Made by a program: the position numbers and the translations under genes. From the NCBI RefSeq assembly GCF_001039355.2, contig NW_019775780.1, forward strand, positions 124,001 to 188,000: a DNA stretch of 64,000 bases. The letters run 5' to 3'. The notes under the pieces were generated by a model. The model was not told the origin of the DNA. It saw only the letters and a program-made list of their open reading frames with translations, and made no database searches. Positions 25,301 through 38,909 of this stretch are shown here, one piece after another. The stretch's first letter is position 1. The number at the start of each line of letters is the position of its first letter. The stretch is from Lingula anatina (Eukaryota; Brachiopoda; Lingulata; Lingulida; Lingulidae).

Positions 25301-28300
25301 TTTTCATTTTGCTGGTCTACAATCACATTTTCTGTAACAGTGTACTCATGTGTTTGAAGCTTGTCCCCAGTTTGATAGAGCTGTAATTGCAGAAAATGTT
25401 GACTTAATTTGTATGAGGATTAAAATGTAATATGAACTACTCTGGTTGTGATTAAACCTACAAACAGACCAGGTAAACAAATTAATTGCCATTTTGGAGA
25501 CACAAGCCACAGTTTATTGAAACCTGAACATCAGAGTGACTTGAGGAATTGCACAACTTGTAGATTTACTCCCTAGTGTTTAGTATGGTGGTGTGGGGAG
25601 TCGGACTTCAATAAATTTACTTTACCCTCCGCCTACAAAGACCACCTTCTGGAAGAGAAAATTGGCACAGTAATACTCTGTTTTGGGGTATTTTTACTAG
25701 CAAAAAGGCAATTATGAAAAGTGAATATAGAGATTGATTCTTGGCACTAATCTGTTTCTAGTTTGTATTGTCAGTAGGGGTATACAGCTACAGGTATTTG
25801 TTCATTTCAACCACATGGCAAAGCTTTATTATTCCACCAAAAGAGTCAACCTAATTTTCCCCATCCCTCTGTCTCCCCCTTTTCTTTACAAACCATGCAG
25901 GGTTGGTTCTACCTGGAGCACCTTCATTGTCATAAGCTGCTATCAATTAGCCACGCCAGGTTTTATAAACACAGCCAGAAAGTTACAGTAGTTGGGGGAT
26001 GGCCTAAAGGAATACAGATACAAAGTTGCCTTAGAATTCACATGTACTCAAGGGTTTACATGGGGTGATTCAATTTAAAGTTAAATACTGCAATCTGGAT
26101 ACAATGCTTGGGTATTCCTATCCCTGTAGAACAAATCCTCAAAATGTCCACTGGTTGCCCATGGTGTTTAGTATACTGGGCCTAAAATGGATAGTTATCA
26201 CTTGGAGAAATGCATTTGCACAGAAGCCAGGTATACACTGATTTAATCCTGTTATTCTCTGTACTTTAGAATGGACTTGACTGCAGGAGATAATCACCCA
26301 AAGCTGATTAAGGCACACTTTGATGTTTTGTCCCAACACTGTAGTTTCTGGGTTCCAGTTTATTTGTACACAAGGTGGGCTGTAGTCACCTTGTGTCAGT
26401 CTCGGTAGACAAAATAAATGTAGTCTACTGGAGTAGTTTTAAGAGCCTTATTTAGATATTTAGAAACTTGGAAACACGTTAGCTTTCCAATTTGTACCTG
26501 ACAGGTAACCTAATTTTCACTTGGAGACATGAGGAAAATAGACACAAATATGTTACTTTCTGTTCTGTGATATTTTTCCTGTTATCAGAATAAGTGATAA
26601 TTGAATGTTTTTAAGGAGCACTTGGCTATGTTAAAATTTTTTTTTTTTTTTTGTAAGAAAGGGAGATCTATGTGCACATTGGTGAAGTTTTACCCGTATA
26701 TGTTCAAATGAACATTTCCAGTTTGATAGTATCTAGGTGATTACCTCCATTTGCCCAGACACTTCCACATGTGGCAGACATGCTGAAACTGTCAGTCATG
26801 ACCAGGAAAAAATTGGACCGACAAGAGTTTTAAAAGCCACACTTTTGAATTTAGAGTCATCATTTTACATACTTCCCTAATAAAATTATATAAAACCCAA
26901 AGCGTTTTTTCCCTTCCATTTCACATTTTCCTTCACATTCACAAACAAAGTAAGCTACCTTTAGAATCGTACTGGTAGTATCTGTCTGAAACGAATAGGG
27001 TAATTTTCGGTCCGACAAAAATCCATTCGGTCCGGCAAATTTTTCACTACTCCAAATGTACGACCACTCTAAAAAGTTTTCAGCATGTCTGATATTGCAA
27101 TGTTAGATGTGAGACTGGGTAAGCAAGTTCATATGTGTGGGAAGCTGACGGTCGTGATGTTCTCATATCATTGTGAGCTAGTGGAATACTTTCTCAAGCT
27201 GAATTATTTATTGGGGCGTATACCTGTAACTGATTTCCATTTCTGATCATTTCTTTTGCAATAAAAAAAATAAAAATAAAAATGAAAACTAAAAAAAAAC
27301 AGAAAAAGGAAATTCAGTGCAGAAAGTTTAATCATTTGTAAATAGGTAAAGAGTTTTAAAAGAATTTAGAATTTATATTTATGTATATTTTAAGAAAATT
27401 ACTTACACCTACCTAAAATTAACTTCCACATATTGCAGTGTTGTAAAAATAATCATTTGTAAATAGGTAAAGAGTTTTAAAAGAATTTAGAATTTATATT
27501 TTAAGAAAAAAATTTACTATTTCTTTTTTGAAATAAGAATTTTTCCAAGCGGATGATTTAAAAAGCAATAAAACTTAGGGTTTAAACTGTTGACTGAATG
27601 GGAAATGAATTTCTTTAAAAAACTTAGAGTGAATGGCCCAGATAAGAACATAATGCATTGGCACTGACAACTTTTCCCCAACTGAACCTTCTTGAAGTTA
27701 TTTTGAATAAACTCTTCTTATTTTTATGTTTAATTTAATTTTTTTATAGAAGATACACCCAATTGATTTTTTAAATTATTTTTTAGAGCAAAGAAAACGA
27801 AACATCCAAGATGGCTGTTGCCCAGTATGTGGCTTGACATTGCGGACCGGGGAGATGGAGAGTCACCTAATCATGGAAATTGAAAAACTGGACAAAATTT
27901 GCAGGTACATTGTATTTTGGTTAAGGTTTTGTGCTTTATACTCTCTGCCCTGTTATATTACATTCTTGTTTTTAATTAGTAAATTTAGGAAGTGACAGAT
28001 AAAGAGTGAATTCTTCTCGGTCTCTGTAGACGTGCCTGCAGATTGTTTAGTTTGGTGCGAAGTCATTGTGTGCTCTGTGTTGTTCCAGATAGTCACAAAA
28101 GTGCAAAAATGAGAAGTGTATTGGATTAAGTCTGGACGTGTCAATAATTACATTTAATTATTTCTCGTTTTGCACACAAGGAATACAATAACCTTAGAAC
28201 CTTTCATGATACACTCCGGTTTTGTGTTTAATTGAGAAAACATCAGGATCAGGTAGCGGTTTCCTGTGTATTCATTTCAAGTTAATTTTTTGTGCTTACT

Positions 28301-31300
28301 GACTGCTAAAAATATGTTTTTACATGGAAGATGTGTGACGATATCTAGAAACCTCCCTTAGAAAAATGGCAATGTTATTGTTATGAATGAATGATGCTGT
28401 GAACATTCAGGTTTCTACTAATTTTGAGTCAGTTGGCCGTTTGCTTTAGCTCTTTATTTTCCTTTGACTGTAATGGATCTTTGTTTTGCCTGCTACAGTC
28501 TTTTATGGGTGTCAGCTGATAATAAATTTGTCTATTACATGCTGTTTTGTTCTTGCCTATTGACACTAGACCAATAAACAGCTCAGAAAATGGTCAATAC
28601 AGATTAAAGCATTTTGTGCTTCATGCAATAAAGGAGAATTCATTCCGTTCTTTCCAAAGTGAACTGCTGGATTATCACCAATAAGCCAGTCAATTCAAAT
28701 GTCAGCTGGTTCCTAGTGAAGTTTAATAATAGTAAATTAATTGAATTTTGAGTGTCTCAATAAAACATCACTAAGGCAGGGCATAAGCCCACTGCTGTCT
28801 ATCTATCTGGGCTTGGTTTAATTAAAAATTTAAGTGTTTTCATTTCCTATTACTAGTGAAATATTGCCCAAGACAGGCATGTAAATATTGGTAAAAGAAG
28901 TCAGTATATTGAATTAATATCTTTATTATTTCTGGCTTCCTCTCTTGATCGATTGGCACATGGAGTGTTATTAGGTATTGCGAAAAAGCAAGCAGGAAAA
29001 TCAAAAGATAATGCAGCAATTAAGGGATTAAGTACTCTGGGTCTTTTTAATAAAACCCTGGTCTGTTTAAGTCGTATCTTGACATAAAGGAGAACTTCAT
29101 AATACCACCAGAAGCTAATAGCCTCCCATTTATTTTGAATATTGCCCTGAATAACTTGTGATTGGATTTTGCTGGCATTGAGCCTAGAGTCAAAGAATGA
29201 AACCAGATTGGAATCACTTTTTTATCAGCTTGTTTCAAGAGGTTGTAGATTTAGATACCATTAAGATCAATCCCTCAGGTGCCATTGTATTAAACTTGAT
29301 GCTAAAATGTTATTTCTTACATTTTTTTAACTTGTATCTTATCATTTATAGCATTAGTTGCTCAGTATTTTGAAAAAAATTTCAGTTTTTTTTTTTTTTT
29401 TTTTTTTTTTGTCTTTTCAGAACTGGAAGAAAAGGTGCATGTAAAGATCCAAGTTCACAGGGAAAGAAGGTATATATGTTATAATGTTATATGCCATAAT
29501 CTTTTAAATATGCTCAATTTGTGTAGAGAAATATAATAAAGGTTGTTATAAGCATGTCTTGGATAGGTAAAAAAAAGAAATATAATTCTTCTGCTATATT
29601 ATATTTAAACTTTAGAGCAGTTTCACTTCTAACTTTTATTTTTTATTATTAATTAGTTGAATATTATCTAAAAGCAATTTTTTTTTTCAAGTCAAAGTAT
29701 CTTTTTTTTTCTAGTTTATGTTGTCTGGAAACTAATAAGGGTTGAAAGATGATATGTATGCTGTGCATAACTACTCATTACAAAATAATTGAGTCTGTGT
29801 GTGTTCTTTAAATTTGTAAAGTTGATACCATTTTTCTATTTTGCAACAGATTTAAAAAGGGAGGGTCAAATCTAAATTCACTTAGTGTCATTAAATGTTT
29901 CTTTTCTTTTCTTTACTGTCAACCAGTTTTTAATTTTCGTACTGACATGCGTCAATTGTAAAGTAATTTTGAGACACCCTTAGATGTTTGCCCATTATGG
30001 CTGTTATCAGTCTATGTGTCTGCCATTTCTAAGGTAATTAGTTTTTGATTTTCAAAGAGTACTGCGTAGTTTAACACATTTTCACCAACAAATCTGACTA
30101 TTGCATCCATTGGGGATTAGTTCCACAATGGCATGGAGTAGGGGGGGTTAAGAGAAAAGGCAATTTATTGCAACGCATTGCTGCATATTAAAACTTTTTG
30201 ACCCACAAAACTTGTTAAGTTTTCACATTTGACTCTTAATGGTATGATAATAGAGACAAAATGTCCACATGCTTGCATGAAAGTAATTGGTCACAGTGAT
30301 AAATTTGACAGCAGCAGGTAATAGATTATTTTAACATGGCTGCCCCTGATAAGTAGTGTTTGTAGAAGTGGTAAAGGTGTAGTTTAATGTGAAGTGCTTT
30401 ACTTCCTTTAATCCTCCTGCTTCCAAAGTGGCTACATCCTCCTACTTTTATTGCCTGTGAGGTTTAATTTTAAAGCCCTGCTGTAATTCTGTTTTTACCA
30501 AACTTCGTAGTCAAGATTTTAAATTTTGACAGCCTCCTCTTCAAACGCATACTTTTTGCATTAAATCTCCCCCTCCCCTTTTTTCCCCATCATCATTGTA
30601 CATCTAAAATCTTTCTGCTTGTGAAGAATGAGTATGCAAGAATATTTCAAAAGGACATTAACCTTTTAAAATATTATATTTTATGTACAATAATGCTATA
30701 TATATACTTCCTAATCTTGTACATTGTGGCTTATTTCTGAGTGGTTTCATTGGCATATTTGTGCTAATGGTGCTTTGACAAACCACACAATTTATGCTTG
30801 CGGTAGATCTGAATGTCTGCACTAGATAACCTCTCACAAATTTAAGTAAGAAAAGAGGAAGATTCTTTTTTTTTTTAATTTACAATATCAGATTAATTAT
30901 TTTGTAAGTTTGTATGGGATAGCTTGTATTTATGTAATATTTTAAAATAAACAAGTAGTTTTATTTTCATAGTCTTTTTAATTAACAATAATATAATTAA
31001 ATGATAAACATGAATGTCATTGTGAAATAGAAGGTATTTATGTTATGTTTTGAAATAAGAAAACGGTTCTGTTTTCATAGTCTTATACATTTAAATCAGA
31101 CAGGGAAAATGCAAAAAAAAAGTTAATTTTGCCATTTTCTATTCAATATAAAAAAGTTCTTGTAGTGCAGGAATATTTTCAATACTCACCGTACCAATCA
31201 TACTCAATTTATTTGGTCCACAGATTGTAGTACAGGCACTGAAAATGTTCAACGTTATTGTGATTGTGGAAACACCTGGAATTAGATGTAGGATATGTTC

Positions 31301-34300
31301 AGGTGACCAGGTGGCTGTCAGACTTCATACAAGTCATCCTGCACTTGGCTGCACACACACAACTGCTAACTACAATTTAAGAATGTTCCAATGACAAAGT
31401 TATGGGTGTGCAATTTGTCTGACAGAATTAAGTTTTGCTATGACTATAGGGCTAGTAGGTCCTGTTATTTACAGTGGTGCTTGGGGAATGGTGAAATTGG
31501 ACTGTTCACCTGGCTGCTTTTCAATAGATTCAGGAACACACTTTGTTTTGTTGGAATTACACCCAGACAAACAGTTGCAGTAAATCCTCTATCTGTATGG
31601 AAATGGTAATTGGAAATTTTGTCACTACAAATGACTTGTTTCCCCTGTGGAAAAATTAGACAACTGGGAAATGCTTGCAACTATGAAATTATTGGGTCAG
31701 ATTTCACAAGGATTCAATACCCTTAGATTACGATGTGTAATACACCAAGGAGCAGCATCCTCTACAACCAATAAGATCATACTAAAAAGCGATTTTATCA
31801 GAAGCATTTTAATTGATAAGCAAAAATCTAAAAGTACATGCATATTTTTTCCCAATTTTACATCAGTAGAATCCTGCCTTAACCTTAAAAACATCATGTT
31901 AAGCATGCTTAAAGCCAAAAGTATTATGAAAATTTTTGCATCTTGATGTGAAAATTTTTATTGAAAGATAATATATAACTTATTCATTTCTATGAAATCT
32001 TTTCTCAGGCAAGTTAGCGATATCTGCAGATATTGGAATGAACCATCCTTTTGGTTGGGAAAATCTTTACTGTGAATCAGAATTTGATCTAGGTTCTGTG
32101 TCTTCATGGTCAAAAGTTCCACTTTTCCAAAGAAAGACCTCATTTAAAAATTGCTGGCTACAGGCCTGATATTTATATCTTTTTTCTTTTAGAGCTTCCC
32201 AAGTCCATCTACCAGCAGCAGAAGAAATTCAGATTCCCCTGGCCTGGATGGAGTGGGACAGACAAGATTTGAGGTAAAAATTTTGGAAAAAAAAAGGTTT
32301 TTCATACTAACAGAAGTGAGTCAGAAACTTTTAATTTGATACTAGATAATCGCAGTAGACATTTGATGTTTTAAGGGACAAAATAAATAGGATGAATGAA
32401 TGAACTAGCTGACCTCTGTAAATACTAAAAGTCACCTCTCAGTCTTCCTTTCAAACTGAAGCATACATCCTGAGACAACATTTTTTTCTCGTGACCTGCA
32501 TTGAATAAAGAGTACTAAGCAATTCCTAATTTAACAATCATTTCTTTATTAAATCACTTCAAAAAGAAATATTTGCAAACATAATTAAGTATAGCTTCGA
32601 ATGCATTGAAACATACTGAATTTACTGCATTATCTTTCTGTGCAGATAAAGCATTCAAAAAAAAAATTACTAATTAACCCATTTCTATTTAATGACAATT
32701 GTGTCTGGCAAAGATATTGATAAAATTAAGCAAAAGCTCTCCCCTGGTGTTATACATTGTCTGTTCAAATAATTTAAGTGGGGAAGAAAAATCTGAAACT
32801 ATAGTTGATCTCTGACATGATTGGATTGGTATTGGACTATCTGTACCCTAGCGGATCCCTGTCTGGGGGAGTATTACATTAGATAAAGGCTAGAAAAGGA
32901 CAGTATTGAAAAAGGAATATTTCGTAACAGCCATTGGGGTCAGAAGCCACTTTTTGAAGTGAATACAGAAACCGCATTTGGCAGCACCCCTGAAGGATTT
33001 TGGATAACTGTGACAAAAGGGAAGTTCAATAAAGCATGGCTTGGTCCCCCCACAGGAGCCATAAAACACTGATTTGATTACCACACGTGAACTGCCCCTG
33101 AAAAAAGCCACTACCCCACATGAGCAACACCCATGCCTGCTTCACAACCTTTTATTGAACTACATTAAGGCGCTACTTATTTAATTGATCTCAAAGCTCA
33201 TCAAATATGCAGCTCACTTTATCAAGCATTGTTCCCCAGTGGCTGGTCTTTTATAGGGGGTTTGTCACGCATTATATACCTTACCACCCTCGGTCTCCCT
33301 TGCGATCATTGTGTTAGGGTAACCGTTGTAGAAACGGCCCAATAATTTCCACTAACGTAACATTGGCGTGACAATTAATGTGTTAAAAGTGGCCACCTCC
33401 CATTGATTCTCAACACCTGGTTTTTGTGGCTGTCATTAACTCCCTGCTTTGGGGGAGATGATTGCCTTTTTTGATGTGAACAGTTGTAATGATAATGATG
33501 GTAATTGCACCGGGACCTGGACGTGATTTGAAGCATAATGCAGACGAGATGCTGGGTTGTGAAAGAAGTAATGAAAAAATTAATGATATGCATGGTTCCA
33601 ACAGAGCTGGTGCTTTTGTTGTCGAACAATGTGGCTGTCAACTTTATGTCATAATAAAACTATCAAGCATTGGTCACTCAAAAATATGAACATAATGGCA
33701 TAATTTCTTCTTGGTTTATGGCATAGAATCACTTTATAAATTCTGTAAAAGACGGTGGCTGGTGACTAAGTTTTCATTAATGTACAACACATTATTTTAT
33801 TAGCCTGACTGTATGTGATGCTGCAAAAAGTGGGTATAATGTTATTGAACATAAAAAAATGTTTTGTCTTGACTACTACAATGGTTTAACAACTTGCAGT
33901 ACTTTTCCTAAAAGGATTTTTTCCACAATGAATTAGAATATTTTTTTAAGAAAAAATGTTGATATTTGTGACTTTTGCACCGTAAAAAGATTACTCTTTA
34001 GAACTACGTGTATAACTGTACATTTAGCCCACTCACACCTGTGTCCCACTAAATTGAGTGCATTTAATGAACCATCTGGAAGAATCAATAGTAATTCTAA
34101 CCAATACAACTTATGCAATATACAAAATAACAGTGGACTGGAATCACATATATAATTCATGCACTTCCATTTATCACCTTTAGTCTGTGGTCAGTCTTTT
34201 GTAACATAAATAATGTTCAATTATAACAGTAACATTCACCCCTATTTGACCTTTTGTCTAGCTAGGCCAGTTTTATCCAAAGGGTCTTTGTCAATTAGTT

Positions 34301-37012
34301 GATCTTGTAATAATGTGTGAAAACCCAAAAATTCTATAATTCCACGCACTATGCCCAACAGTAAAACGATGTATTTGTGTCCTGTTCACATTTCCAGCCT
34401 GGGGGATTTAAAACAATTAGCTGAGCTGATGGTCACTGTTGACCAACTTGGCAGTTAAATCAACACAGACATTGGGGACCCAGTGTCAATCATTGGCTGC
34501 TTGATTCCTGCCAGTGTGTATGTTAAAGATTATCCAAACAGTTTGACAGCATTCCTCCTGCAATGACCATTCAGGCTCATGTGACCAAGTGGAGTAATAG
34601 AATTGCACATTAATTTTTGATCGGATTAGATTTCGGGGTCATTTAGTTGATACAGTGTTTCTTAGTACCTCCAGGTATTGTTAAAGGGCTACTGCCAGAG
34701 GGGAGTTCATTTGGCAATATAAAGTCCCCTAAGTAAATAGTAAACACAACTGAAAGGTGAAATAAACAATAATTTTCCTACTTGATAAAATCAAATGACT
34801 ATAATTTTAGGGTGGCTGAGTTTGTTTTTCAGTGAGCAGCTGTGCTCAGGGGCAACTGCCTTAATATAATACAAGTTCCAGATTATCTGTCACTCAAATC
34901 TGGAAAGTTAGACATTTTAACAGAACTNGGCTGTCATTAACTCCCTGCTTTGGGGGAGATGATTGCCTTTTTTGATGTGAACAGTTGTAATGATAATGAT
35001 GGTAATTGCACCGGGACCTGGACGTGATTTGAAGCATAATGCAGACGAGATGCTGGGTTGTGAAAGAAGTAATGAAAAAATTAATGATATGCATGGTTCC
35101 AACAGAGCTGGTGCTTTTGTTGTCGAACAATGTGGCTGTCAACTTTATGTCATAATAAAACTATCAAGCATTGGTCACTCAAAAATATGAACATAATGGC
35201 ATAATTTCTTCTTGGTTTATGGCATAGAATCACTTTATAAATTCTGTAAAAGACGGTGGCTGGTGACTAAGTTTTCATTAATGTACAACACATTGTTTTA
35301 TTAGCCTGACTGTATGTGATGCTGCAAAAAGTGGGTATAATGTTATTGAACATAAAAAAATGTTTTGTCTTGACTACTACAATGGTTTAACAACTTGCAG
35401 TACTTTTCCTAAAAGGATTTTTTCCACAATGAATTAGAATATTTTTTAAAGGAAAAATTTTGATATTTGTGACTTTTGCACCGTAAAAAGATTACTCTTT
35501 AGAACTACGTGTATAACTGTACATTTAGCCCACTCACACCTGTGTCCCACTAAATTGAGTGCATTTAATGAACCATCTGGAAGAATCAATAGTAATTCTA
35601 ACCAATACAACTTATGCAATATACAAAATAACAGTGGACTGGAATCACATATATAATTCATGCACTTCCATTTATCACCTTTAGTCTGTGGTCAGTCTTT
35701 TGTAACATAAATAATGTTCAATTATTACAGTAACATTCACCCCTATTTGACCTTTTGTCTAGCTAGGCCAGTTTTATCCAAAGGGTCTTTGTCAATTAGT
35801 TGATCTTGTAATAATGTGTGAAAACCCAAAAATTCTATAATTCCACGCACTATGCCCAACAGCAAAATGATGTATTTGTGTCCTGTTCACATTTCCAGCC
35901 TGGGGGATTTAAAACAATTAGCTGAGCTGATGGTCACTGTTGACCAACTTGGCAGTTAAATCAACACAGACATTGGGGACCCAGTGTCAATCATTGGCTG
36001 CTTGATTCCTGCCAGTGTGTATGTTAAAGATTATCCAAACAGTTTGACAGCATTCCTCCTGCAATGACCATTCAGGCTCATGTGACCAAGTGGAGTAATA
36101 GAATTGCACATTAATTTTTGATCGGATTAGATTTCGGGGTCATTTAGTTGATACAGTGTTTCTCAGTACCTCCAGGTATTGTTAAAGGGCTACTGCCAGA
36201 GGGGAGTTCATTTGGCAATATAAAGTCCCCTAAGTAAATAGTAAACACAACTGAAAGGTGAAATAAACAATAATTTTCCTACTTGATAAAATCAAATGAC
36301 TATAATTTTAGGGTGGCTGAGTTTGTTTTTCAGTGAGCAGCTGTGCTCAGGGGCAACTGCCTTAATATAATACAAGTTCGAGATTATCTGTCACTCAAAT
36401 CTGGAAAGTTAGACATTTTAACAGAACTAAAAACATTGGATGTAACAGGCCATACATTTTTGTGTGAAAGCTAAGCTGCTGGGGTATGTGCCCCAGGGAT
36501 ATTGAAATTTTACTTGTTATTTCAAATTGAAAATGGTGTATATCACTTTACCCAAATGCAGATATGTTAATGGTACACATAAGTGTTAATTTTTCCACTC
36601 TGGTTTCTTTCAGACGTATTTGCGAATCAAAGCAAACCGACAGAATAGGCTAGCAGGTGAATACCTTACATTTATGATACTTTTATATCTTTCAAGTAAT
36701 AAAAACATGTGCAGGTGTTCTTTTTTTTTCAATCAAGTATTACTTTTCTGGCTTTGGTGTACATACGTAATGGAAATAAAAAAGGAAATTCATGTTATTT
36801 AATGGGGATGTACAAAATTGCCTAGCTAATTTCTTTATAATTCTTCCTTTTTTAGCTAAAGCTAGAACAAACAAAAGGAAGAGAAACCAGGAAGAAACAT
36901 CTTGCCCTGTTTGCAATGAAAAGGTGATCGGGACACCAGAGGAGCTGAATGAACATGTGGAAAAATGTCTCAAAAAAGTAGGGTCAGATTTCCTGCCATT
37001 TTGGTTAGAATC

Positions 37013-37073
<61 letters not shown>

Positions 37074-38909
37074 TCAAAATGAGGAAAGAATAGAAGCATT
37101 TCTATTTTAGATTATTCACTTTTGGGTAGCTTTACTATTGATATTCAATAATCTAGAATGAAAAACATTTAAAGATAAATTTCAGGCAATATTTAAAAGG
37201 ATATTTTTGAATTTTTTATATTTGATTTCAGCGAGACAGTGGAGAAGAAGAGGTGGTTGATATTGAAGGGGATCAGTTTGAAGAATATGAATGGGCTGGA
37301 CAGAAAAGAATTAGAGCCAGCTCTCTGTTACAGGGAGGAATGGCTGGTAAGATTGAACTTTCATTCCAAACATGAATTATGGTTTCATAAACATATCATC
37401 AAAAATGTTAAATTTTATACCAATTTCAGCAAAAACTTAAGACCACTGAAATTTGACAACATGCAATCTTTATCCTTTTTATTCAGGTTCCGGCTTCCAA
37501 ACATCCAAAAAATCTGAGTCTGATGAAGATATCAATTTGGATGTAGATGGAGACGATTCTGAACAATATGGCGGTGTCCAGTACACAGAAGCTGATATCA
37601 TTCCATGCAGTGCTGATGACTCAGGGGAAGATCAGGAGAGAGAGGCCCTCAGGGGAGCAGTGTTAAGGTGAGCCATGACAGACAGTATTTTAGAAAAGCA
37701 CTTTTTTTGTGGATCCAAAATAAAAAATATTATACTTTGGAGATTCAAAAAGATTTGTGATAACAAAAGGCTTTTGAATAATTTTAACACATTTTTGTGA
37801 TGGAATAGAGGGACTTCACTTCAAACCAATTACCTTCGTTGATTTTCATTTCTAGAGGGGAAGGAACACAACCCAAGGCAATTTCTGCAGACAGAAGTAA
37901 ATGGTCCTCTGATTCTGGTAAGAAACTCTGACCTAGCTGGTTCGTATAACATGTTTTGCATTATATGTTACGTGTAATTTTTTAGTTTAATTTTCCATAA
38001 GTTAGCTAGTGCATTGCTTTTATATAAAGTGTTAGGTCAAAGTTGAGGGTGTCAAAAAAAAGTACTTTATCTGTAAGCATCATTTTTGCTTTTCAGCAGA
38101 ACCTGGTACTTCAGAAAGCCCAGACAACTCAGATGAGACCGTATCCAGTTCTGAAACTGTCCAGGTTCAAGATCCCAAGGCTAAGGAGGTCATTCAGGCT
38201 CTTAAAGCCAAAGTGAAGGATCAAGAAGATCATACCACGAAAGGGGACAAATTTAAATGCTTAATATGCATGGTAAGTGCTTCTATATGTTTTACATGCA
38301 TGCACATATGCAAACTAGAGATTCAAATAATTTTTCCACACTGGCACAGATGATGTAATAAGATCAACATGTATTTAGTATATCCAAAGACCTCAACATT
38401 GTTTATATATTTTTTATCAGTGAAGGTATTTCAGTCACAAAAACCTATAAAAAGTGTATAAATACAAATTTTTCATTGTTTTAGGAGCCTTATGCATCCC
38501 CTTTAACCTCCATTCAGTGTTGGCATGTCCACTGTGAAGAGTGCTGGTTGAGAACTTTGGTAAGTTTACAAGTCGTGTTAGAACTTACTTTAGCCACACC
38601 CCAAAATGTTGCAAATTAAAATGTGTAAAATTGTCCTATTCAGGTTAATCTGTGAAGTCTGAATGCATTTGTAAAGTATTCAATATTATGGACAAAAGTG
38701 CAACAGATTACTTTTTAAAAATGATAAGTTTGTTAACAGTATGTTATCAAAAAGGGTAAAAAAAGGCATTACGTTTGGGTATAAGATAAACATCTTTTGA
38801 TTATCTTCCAAAAAATACTCTCTGTTTACGTTTTCAGGGAGCCAAGAAGTTGTGCCCACAGTGTAACATGATCACCTCTGCTGCAGACCTCAGGAAAATC
38901 TACCTGTAA
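22368..38909 (+). CDS. RNF220: RNF220 E3 ubiquitin ligase
   Basis: In vertebrates RNF220 ubiquitinates Sin3B and modulates Wnt/beta-catenin and Gli signalling. Twelve exons join in phase: 22368-23022, 27787-27904, 29421-29469, 32193-32273, 36614-36656, 36856-36977, 37232-37346, 37487-37667, 37856-37917, 38097-38272, 38485-38559, 38838-38909 (TAA). The N-terminus has PNPLASPALMVLASTAEA, nearly identical to human. A first zinc finger is CCPVCGLTL...MESH. YLRIKANRQNRL follows. A second C2HC finger (CPVCNEKV...HVEKC) resembles UBZ4 fingers. Then come FEEYEWAGQKRIRA, YTEADIIPC and EREALRGAVL. The C-terminal RING is CLICMEPY...CWHVHCEECWLRTL...CPQC, ending DLRKIYL as in human. Length is 582 aa from 22368, or 557 aa from the ATG at 22443 (GGAGATGG context; human 566 aa). 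An AG after a pyrimidine tract (22425) could serve an upstream first exon. Confidence 0.96.
23023..27786 (+). other. RNF220 intron 1 (4.8 kb)
   Basis: Donor A|GTGAGT and acceptor TTTTTTAG flank this intron. It is AT-rich with poly-T runs (26637-26652) and a 27330-27515 direct repeat. No coding exon with family resemblance was found inside. Confidence 0.7.
27330..27515. repeat. Direct repeat in RNF220 intron 1
   Basis: AATCATTTGTAAATAGGTAAAGAGTTTTAAAAG continues alike for about 60 bases from 27330 and again from 27451, offset 121. The second copy lacks an internal TATGTATATT segment. Near identity implies a recent local duplication. Confidence 0.9.
33428..36428. repeat. 1.5 kb direct duplication with N at the junction (probable allelic assembly artefact)
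   Basis: Copy 1 is 33428-34927 and copy 2 is 34929-36428, separated by one N at 34928, offset 1501. Differences seen include A/G at 33795, a small change near 33945-33955, A/T near 34225, changes near 34363-34369, T/C near 34664 and C/G near 34878. That is around 0.5%. Both copies lie wholly in the RNF220 intron 32274-36613, so the reading frame is unaffected. Confidence 0.95.
37014..37071. repeat. (TA)n microsatellite
   Basis: About 56 bases of TA in the short RNF220 intron 36978-37231, starting about 36 bases after the donor. It can form a cruciform or hairpin and may vary in length. Confidence 0.95.

Noticed and set aside
31391-31946. Short overlapping ORFs in the RNF220 intron
   Set aside because: No codon-level or family signal, no matching splice sites, and both strands are equally open.
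33375-33689. Overlapping ORFs repeated at about 34.9 kb
   Set aside because: They lie in a duplicated RNF220 intron segment. Repetition comes from the assembly artefact, and the translations show no recognisable domain.
36740-37099. 119-residue minus-strand ORF with a Tyr-Ile repeat
   Set aside because: It is the translation of the (TA)n microsatellite plus the antisense of RNF220 exon 36856-36977.
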